64,000 nucleotides of DNA from Confluentibacter lentus (lineage in GTDB: Bacteria; Bacteroidota; Bacteroidia; Flavobacteriales; Flavobacteriaceae). The position numbers and the translations under genes are program-made. Positions 59,902-64,000 of this stretch are shown piece by piece; position 1 is the stretch's first letter; each line of letters begins with the position of its first letter. The notes below the pieces were generated by a model. It had not been told where the DNA came from and did no database searches. It worked only from the letters and a program-made list of their open reading frames with translations. The DNA is taken from positions 62,001 through 126,000 of the forward strand of contig NZ_NIHE01000006.1 in the NCBI RefSeq assembly GCF_002806995.1. Direction: 5' to 3'.

Positions 59902-60792
59902 ATGAATCAGGAGTTACAAAAAATAGAAGAAAAAATTAAAGAAAGTTCTCTTTGGGAAAAAACAAGTAAGTTCCTAAATGAACATGTCGATTTTACTAAA
60001 GATATTAGTATTTCGGTTAAAGATGTATTAATTGTTATTACTATTATTTTCATAACCACACTTATATTAAGATTGGTTTTAAGAATTATAACAAGAAAAC
60101 TTCCAGAGGATGATAAAGGCAAGTTTAATGTTGTTTTTGGATATTTCAGATGGTTGGTCTATTTAATCATTTTGCTTATTACCCTAAATGGCTTAGGCGT
60201 AGATGTCACAGCCATTTTTGCAGCATCTGCAGCATTAATGATTGGTATTGGATTAGCCCTACAAACATTGTTTAAAGACATCATTTCTGGGGTTTTTATT
60301 TTAATTGATCAAACGGTTCATGTGGGCGATATTATAGAAATTGATGGAAAGGTAGGACGGGTCGAAGAGATTAAATTGAGAACAACTAGAGCGGTTACAA
60401 GGGATAATAGGGTTTTGATAATTCCCAATCATTTGTATTTAGACAATAGTCTTTATAACTGGACACAAAATGGAACAACGACAAGAGAGGTTGTTGATGT
60501 TGGGGTAGCTTATGGTAGCGATGTTCACTTAGTGAGAAAGCTATTAATACAAGCAGCTAGTACGCATCCTGACGTGTTGCCTGAGCCAGAAGTTATGGTC
60601 CTGTTTGATAATTTTGGCGACAGTTCATTAGACTTTAAAGTCATATTTACCTTAGCGGATAGTTTTGCGGCTAATACCCCAAAAAGTGATATCCGTTTTG
60701 AAATAGACCGCTTATTTAGAGAGCATAATATTTCCATACCATTTCCGCAGAGAGATATTCATATTATAGGACAGACAATAGACAATAGATAA
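59902..60792 (+). CDS. MscS-type mechanosensitive channel
   Basis: 296 residues, three membrane helices (about 43-62, 81-100, 106-130). The third contains GIGLALQTLFKDIISGVFI, the MscS pore helix. Then the beta domain VHVGDIIEIDGKVGRVEEIKLRTT and the C-terminal cage with FPQRDIHI. It releases solutes on osmotic downshock. Its coupling to a NatAB-type exporter suggests combined osmotic/ionic stress. No terminator is seen directly after it. Confidence 0.92.
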   Translation: MNQELQKIEEKIKESSLWEKTSKFLNEHVDFTKDISISVKDVLIVITIIFITTLILRLVLRIITRKLPEDDKGKFNVVFGYFRWLVYLIILLITLNGLGVDVTAIFAASAALMIGIGLALQTLFKDIISGVFILIDQTVHVGDIIEIDGKVGRVEEIKLRTTRAVTRDNRVLIIPNHLYLDNSLYNWTQNGTTTREVVDVGVAYGSDVHLVRKLLIQAASTHPDVLPEPEVMVLFDNFGDSSLDFKVIFTLADSFAANTPKSDIRFEIDRLFREHNISIPFPQRDIHIIGQTIDNR

Positions 60793-60795
60793 TAG

Positions 60796-60897
60796 GCTAG
60801 AGATTTTTTAGTTTACAAATTTAAAAACGCAATTGTTTTAGTAGGGGATAGAAGAAATATTGAACAATCAATTAGAAATATTAGAGCTGTAAATTAA
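60796..60897 (+). pseudogene. Possible C-terminal gene remnant
   Basis: A frame without start codon reads FKNAIVLVGDRRNIEQSIRN (in part) to a stop at 60895-60897. VLVGD...I is reminiscent of the end of M16-type peptidases. It is bounded by a stop at 60793-60795. Probably a relic, or chance. Confidence 0.25.
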
Positions 60898-60980
60898 TTA
60901 TGATAGGACAAAAATCTAATTTATATAGTATAGATGTCTTTTGTCTATTATCTTATATTTTTTAATCTAAAATAAAAAAC

Positions 60981-62144
60981 ATGCCAAAAATTTTAATAAT
61001 AGAAGACGAAGCAGCTATAAGACGTGTATTGGCTAAAATTCTTTCCGAAGAAAATGATGCCTATCAAGTTGAAGAAGCCCAAGATGGTTTGGAAGGTATC
61101 GAAAAAATTAAAAATGATGATTTTGATTTGATTCTTTGCGATATTAAAATGCCTAAAATGGATGGTGTTGAGGTTTTGGAAGTTGTAAAAAAATTAAAAC
61201 CAGAAATACCCATTGTTATGATTTCTGGGCACGGGGATTTAGATACAGCCGTTAATACCATGAGGTTGGGAGCTTTCGATTACATCTCTAAACCACCCGA
61301 TTTAAACCGTCTACTAAATACCGTTAGAAATGCTTTAGATAAAAAAGAACTTGTTGTTGAAAACAAGCTACTTAAGAAAAAAGTCAGTAAAAATTTTGAA
61401 ATGGTTGGCGAAAGTAAGGCCATTACACATATAAAAGATATTATTGAAAAAGTAGCACAAACGGATGCTAGGGTACTTATTACAGGGCCAAATGGAACGG
61501 GTAAAGAACTGGTGGCGCATTGGTTGCATCAAAAAAGTGACCGCTGTGAAGGTCCCATGATTGAGGTTAATTGTGCGGCCATACCAAGCGAGTTGATAGA
61601 AAGTGAATTGTTTGGACATGTAAAAGGTGCTTTTACAAGTGCTGTAAAGGATAGAGCAGGAAAATTTGAAGCTGCTAACGGAGGCACTATTTTTTTGGAT
61701 GAAATAGGGGACATGAGTTTATCCGCACAGGCTAAAGTGTTACGCGCCTTACAGGAAAGTCGGATTCAGCGTGTGGGCAGTGACAAAGATATTAAGGTGG
61801 ATGTGCGCGTCGTTGCCGCTACCAATAAAAATTTGAAAAAGGAAATTGAAGAAGGTAGGTTTCGTGAGGATTTGTATCATAGATTGGCAGTGATTTTAGT
61901 CCAAGTGCCACCTCTTAATGATAGACGGGAAGATATTCCTATGCTTATTGATTATTTCACCAATAAAATAGCCGATGAACATGGTAATACTAAAAAAGTA
62001 TTTTCTAAAGAAGCTATCACATTATTACAGAATTACGATTGGACTGGTAATATCAGGGAATTGCGGAATGTTATTGAACGCTTAATTATATTAGGCGGTA
62101 ATGAAGTTAGTGAAAATGACGTGAAATTATTCGCTTCAAAATAA
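60981..62144 (+). CDS. Sigma-54 activator with receiver domain, lacking a DNA-binding domain
   Basis: 387 residues. Receiver (about 1-120; phospho-acceptor D54 in LILCDIKMPKMDG), AAA+ domain (about 140-385) with Walker A ITGPNGTGKE, GAFTSA at 216-221 (standard GAFTGA, so G5 is replaced by S), Walker B TIFLDEIGDM and the sensor RVVAATNKNL. It ends at NEVSENDVKLFASK without the Fis-type HTH. It may act on sigma-54 without DNA binding, or bind through a partner. Terminator follows at 62148. Confidence 0.9.
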   Translation: MPKILIIEDEAAIRRVLAKILSEENDAYQVEEAQDGLEGIEKIKNDDFDLILCDIKMPKMDGVEVLEVVKKLKPEIPIVMISGHGDLDTAVNTMRLGAFDYISKPPDLNRLLNTVRNALDKKELVVENKLLKKKVSKNFEMVGESKAITHIKDIIEKVAQTDARVLITGPNGTGKELVAHWLHQKSDRCEGPMIEVNCAAIPSELIESELFGHVKGAFTSAVKDRAGKFEAANGGTIFLDEIGDMSLSAQAKVLRALQESRIQRVGSDKDIKVDVRVVAATNKNLKKEIEEGRFREDLYHRLAVILVQVPPLNDRREDIPMLIDYFTNKIADEHGNTKKVFSKEAITLLQNYDWTGNIRELRNVIERLIILGGNEVSENDVKLFASK

Positions 62145-62147
62145 AAC

Positions 62148-62187
62148 AAGCTCCTTAAAATAAACACTTTAAGGAGCTTTGGTTTTT
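62148..62187 (+). terminator. Terminator of the sigma-54 activator gene
   Basis: AAGCTCCTTAAA (62148-62159) pairs perfectly with TTTAAGGAGCTT (62168-62179), loop of eight bases, followed by a partial T run. Confidence 0.85.
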
Positions 62188-62201
62188 ATATAATGCAAAA
62201 A

Positions 62202-62948
62202 TTATTTGTCACATGAATTTAATTGTGCTAAATAATTTGATGTTAATCCTTTTAAGCTATTTAGATAATAGGATTTAATTTCATCAACGCTTTTTTGAGA
62301 CACATCTGTAGTTTTATCATCAAGTTTTATGGGTTCATGGGCACAATTACAGACTTTTAGGGCATTATTATAACTTTCAATGTTTGATGAAATCGCACTT
62401 TTATAAGAATTAATCATTTGCTCTTTTTTCAGTTTTAATTCCATATCATTTTGTTCAGCCAATTTCACTTTAATTTCTTCTGCTCTGCGCTTTAATTCTT
62501 CTTGTTGCTGTTTTAATTTTTCTTGCTCCATTTGCAAAGAAAACAACTGGTCGGAACCATTACTTACTTGAATATCTTTCGTAGGAATGGTACATTTGTC
62601 AAGTTCGGTAACACTTTGTTGAGCAATATCCCTTGCTCTTTTAACAAAAAAACGCCCATCTTCATAAGTTTCGGCGGTTTCCACTTTAGCTAAAAGCTGA
62701 GCAGCTTCAAAAGCCAAATCGAAAGCAGTGTCACAACCGCATTCTTTTAATTTTTTCTTGGAACGCTCAAACACTTCTAAAGATCTATTAGCGTAATATT
62801 TTAAATGGGATATATTGTTGGAATTATATGAAGATTTAGCATGGGAATACGCGTAAATCAAATCCGAATTAGCATCATCACAAGCTGTTTGTCCATAAAA
62901 GACCAAAGAAGATAATGCAAAGCATAAAAAAAGGTAATGTTTTTCCAT
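62202..62948 (-). CDS. Exported helical, cysteine-containing protein
   Basis: 248 residues from the ATG at 62948 (MEKHYLFLCFALSSLVFYGQTACDD). Signal peptide about 1-20. Helical, with Cys-rich patches (KKLKECGCDTAF; KVCNCAHEP) and a Gln/Glu/Lys coiled coil (about 140-190, KLKQQQEELKRRAEEIKVKL). No enzyme motif or family recognised. Convergent with the activator gene across a terminator. An upstream ATG at 62984 adds non-signal sequence. Confidence 0.7.
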   Translation of the reverse strand: MEKHYLFLCFALSSLVFYGQTACDDANSDLIYAYSHAKSSYNSNNISHLKYYANRSLEVFERSKKKLKECGCDTAFDLAFEAAQLLAKVETAETYEDGRFFVKRARDIAQQSVTELDKCTIPTKDIQVSNGSDQLFSLQMEQEKLKQQQEELKRRAEEIKVKLAEQNDMELKLKKEQMINSYKSAISSNIESYNNALKVCNCAHEPIKLDDKTTDVSQKSVDEIKSYYLNSLKGLTSNYLAQLNSCDK

Positions 62949-63074
62949 AACATTTGGTGTTAAGTTAATAAGTAGGTGGGTCAAATATATTAAAACCCTA
63001 ATTAATAAGAATGTAGTTCGTCGAATATATGATTTTAGTATATTTAGGAGATATAATCAAACAAATAACAAAAT

Positions 63075-63941
63075 ATGGAGCCTATAAACATAAACGATTT
63101 TAAAATCACCTCAAGTATATCGATAAAGAATGCACAAACAAAAATGGTAATAGACAATGCTGATAAAGACATTGAGGATATAAGAAAAAAGCTTGGCGAT
63201 ATTCAAGATACGATGTATGCGCATGGAAAATATGCCGTTTTAGTTTGTTTACAAGGTATGGATACAGCAGGAAAAGACAGTTTAATAAGGGAAGTCTTTA
63301 AAGATTTTAATGCCAGAGGTGTTGTGGTGCATAGTTTTAAAGTCCCTACGGAGTTAGAATTAAGACATGATTATTTATGGCGTCACGCGGTAGCATTGCC
63401 AGAACGAGGTAAGTTTAGTGTTTTTAATAGAACCCATTATGAAAATGTATTGGTTACACGGGTGCATCCTGGTTATATTTTAGGTGAAAATATTCCAACA
63501 GTAAATTCGGTTGAAGATGTAAATGATACTTTTTGGGATAAACGTTTTGAACAAATAAATAATTTTGAAAAGCACATTGCCGAAAATGGAACCATCATTT
63601 TTAAGTTCTTTTTAAATCTTTCAAAAGACGAGCAGCGCGATAGGTTGTTAAGGCGTCTGGATAAAAAAGAAAAAAACTGGAAGTTTTCACCAGGCGATTT
63701 AAAAGAACGAAAACTTTGGGATGAATATCAAAAATACTACGAAGATGCCATTAACAGAACCACAAAACCACATGCGCCTTGGTATAATATCCCAGCAGAT
63801 GATAAAGATTCCGCGCGCTATATTGTTGCCAAAATCATGTACGATACCTTAAAGGAATTTACCGACATTAGAGAACCGGAGTTGGATGACGATATTAAGG
63901 AAAACCTAAAAATGTATAAAGAGCAGTTAGAGAATGAGTAA
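63075..63941 (+). CDS. ppk2: Polyphosphate kinase 2 (PPK2)
   Basis: 288 residues. Walker A-type VCLQGMDTAGKDSLIREVF, lid segment with HSFKVPTELELRHDYLWRH and FNRTHYENVLVTRVHPGYI, and GTIIFKFFLNLSKDEQRDRLLRRL. Family PPK2 enzymes transfer phosphate from polyphosphate to AMP/ADP (or GDP); the length and motifs fit the class III / PA-type group, so nucleotide preference is open. Single gene; end of window follows with nothing else visible (63942-64000). Confidence 0.92.
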   Translation: MEPININDFKITSSISIKNAQTKMVIDNADKDIEDIRKKLGDIQDTMYAHGKYAVLVCLQGMDTAGKDSLIREVFKDFNARGVVVHSFKVPTELELRHDYLWRHAVALPERGKFSVFNRTHYENVLVTRVHPGYILGENIPTVNSVEDVNDTFWDKRFEQINNFEKHIAENGTIIFKFFLNLSKDEQRDRLLRRLDKKEKNWKFSPGDLKERKLWDEYQKYYEDAINRTTKPHAPWYNIPADDKDSARYIVAKIMYDTLKEFTDIREPELDDDIKENLKMYKEQLENE

Positions 63942-64000
63942 ATTTTAAATGTTTTGAAGCTTTTATAGACTTGTTAATTAAGATTGTATTAAAAATAATC

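Overview
The window looks like a chromosomal segment of a marine-type member of the Bacteroidota, most probably family Flavobacteriaceae. The DNA is AT-rich. Promoters follow the Bacteroidota pattern (TTG, about 17-23 bases, TAnnTTTG) and Shine-Dalgarno sites are scarce. Many genes belong to families typical of that group: DUF3078, DUF1684, DUF4920, DUF4197, GlnII plus GlnN, the long PurM, the two-motif DnaJ, M56/BlaI pairs and MnmD. No rRNA, CRISPR array, complete insertion sequence or prophage is visible. One tRNA (Arg, anticodon ACG) is present.

Layout. 1-977: the end of prmA, then clpS. 1087-5384: a minus-strand sulfur operon (two YeeE/YedE-type channels, TauE exporter, MBL-rhodanese fusion, small DUF2892 protein) headed by a Crp/Fnr regulator with three clustered cysteines. 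5469-5542: tRNA-Arg. 5600-8943: a minus-strand cassette of nine small secreted, lipoprotein or membrane proteins, followed by an AraC / receiver / CHASE3-histidine-kinase regulatory trio, an AI-2E-family permease and CsbD (to 13568). This reads as an envelope-stress island. 13569-14472: mostly non-coding, with one or two tiny genes, an inverted repeat beside a promoter and a perfect palindrome. 14473-16891: BlaI repressor and an M56 (BlaR1-like) protein, with a promoter holding two operators. 17042-26653: calcium/sodium antiporter, divergent glutamine synthetases II and III, purM, a DUF3078 protein and a B12-dependent ribonucleotide reductase.

26760-28840: an accessory two-gene module, an HExxH putative metalloprotease translationally coupled to a protein with a HEPN-type R-x4-H motif, bounded by a short inverted repeat. 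It is the best candidate here for an undescribed system. 28975-33393: membrane and coiled-coil proteins, a stand-alone ABC ATPase and a CNNM/CorC protein split by an in-frame TGA. 33595-39880: prfA, pyrF, small proteins, catalase, purU. 40120-47633: regulators (Crp/Fnr, Lrp), a YpdA-like flavoprotein with an MFS exporter, DUF1684, a glycosyltransferase-like protein, a damaged crcB and an SRPBCC protein. 47804-55486: M49-type peptidase, MazG-like hydrolase, ilvE, DUF4920, mnmD, a nucleoside-sugar-epimerase-like protein, Dabb and an orphan TonB-plug protein. 55649-63941: grpE-dnaJ with a sigma-54-like promoter, a candidate small RNA, a NatAB-type ABC exporter with MscS, a sigma-54 activator lacking a DNA-binding domain, a coiled-coil protein and PPK2.

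Overall the window is mostly housekeeping plus stress and envelope genes. Two loci (CNNM/CorC and crcB) carry stop or frameshift lesions that may be real decay or sequence errors. All functional calls rest on motif and family recognition by eye; no database search was run.
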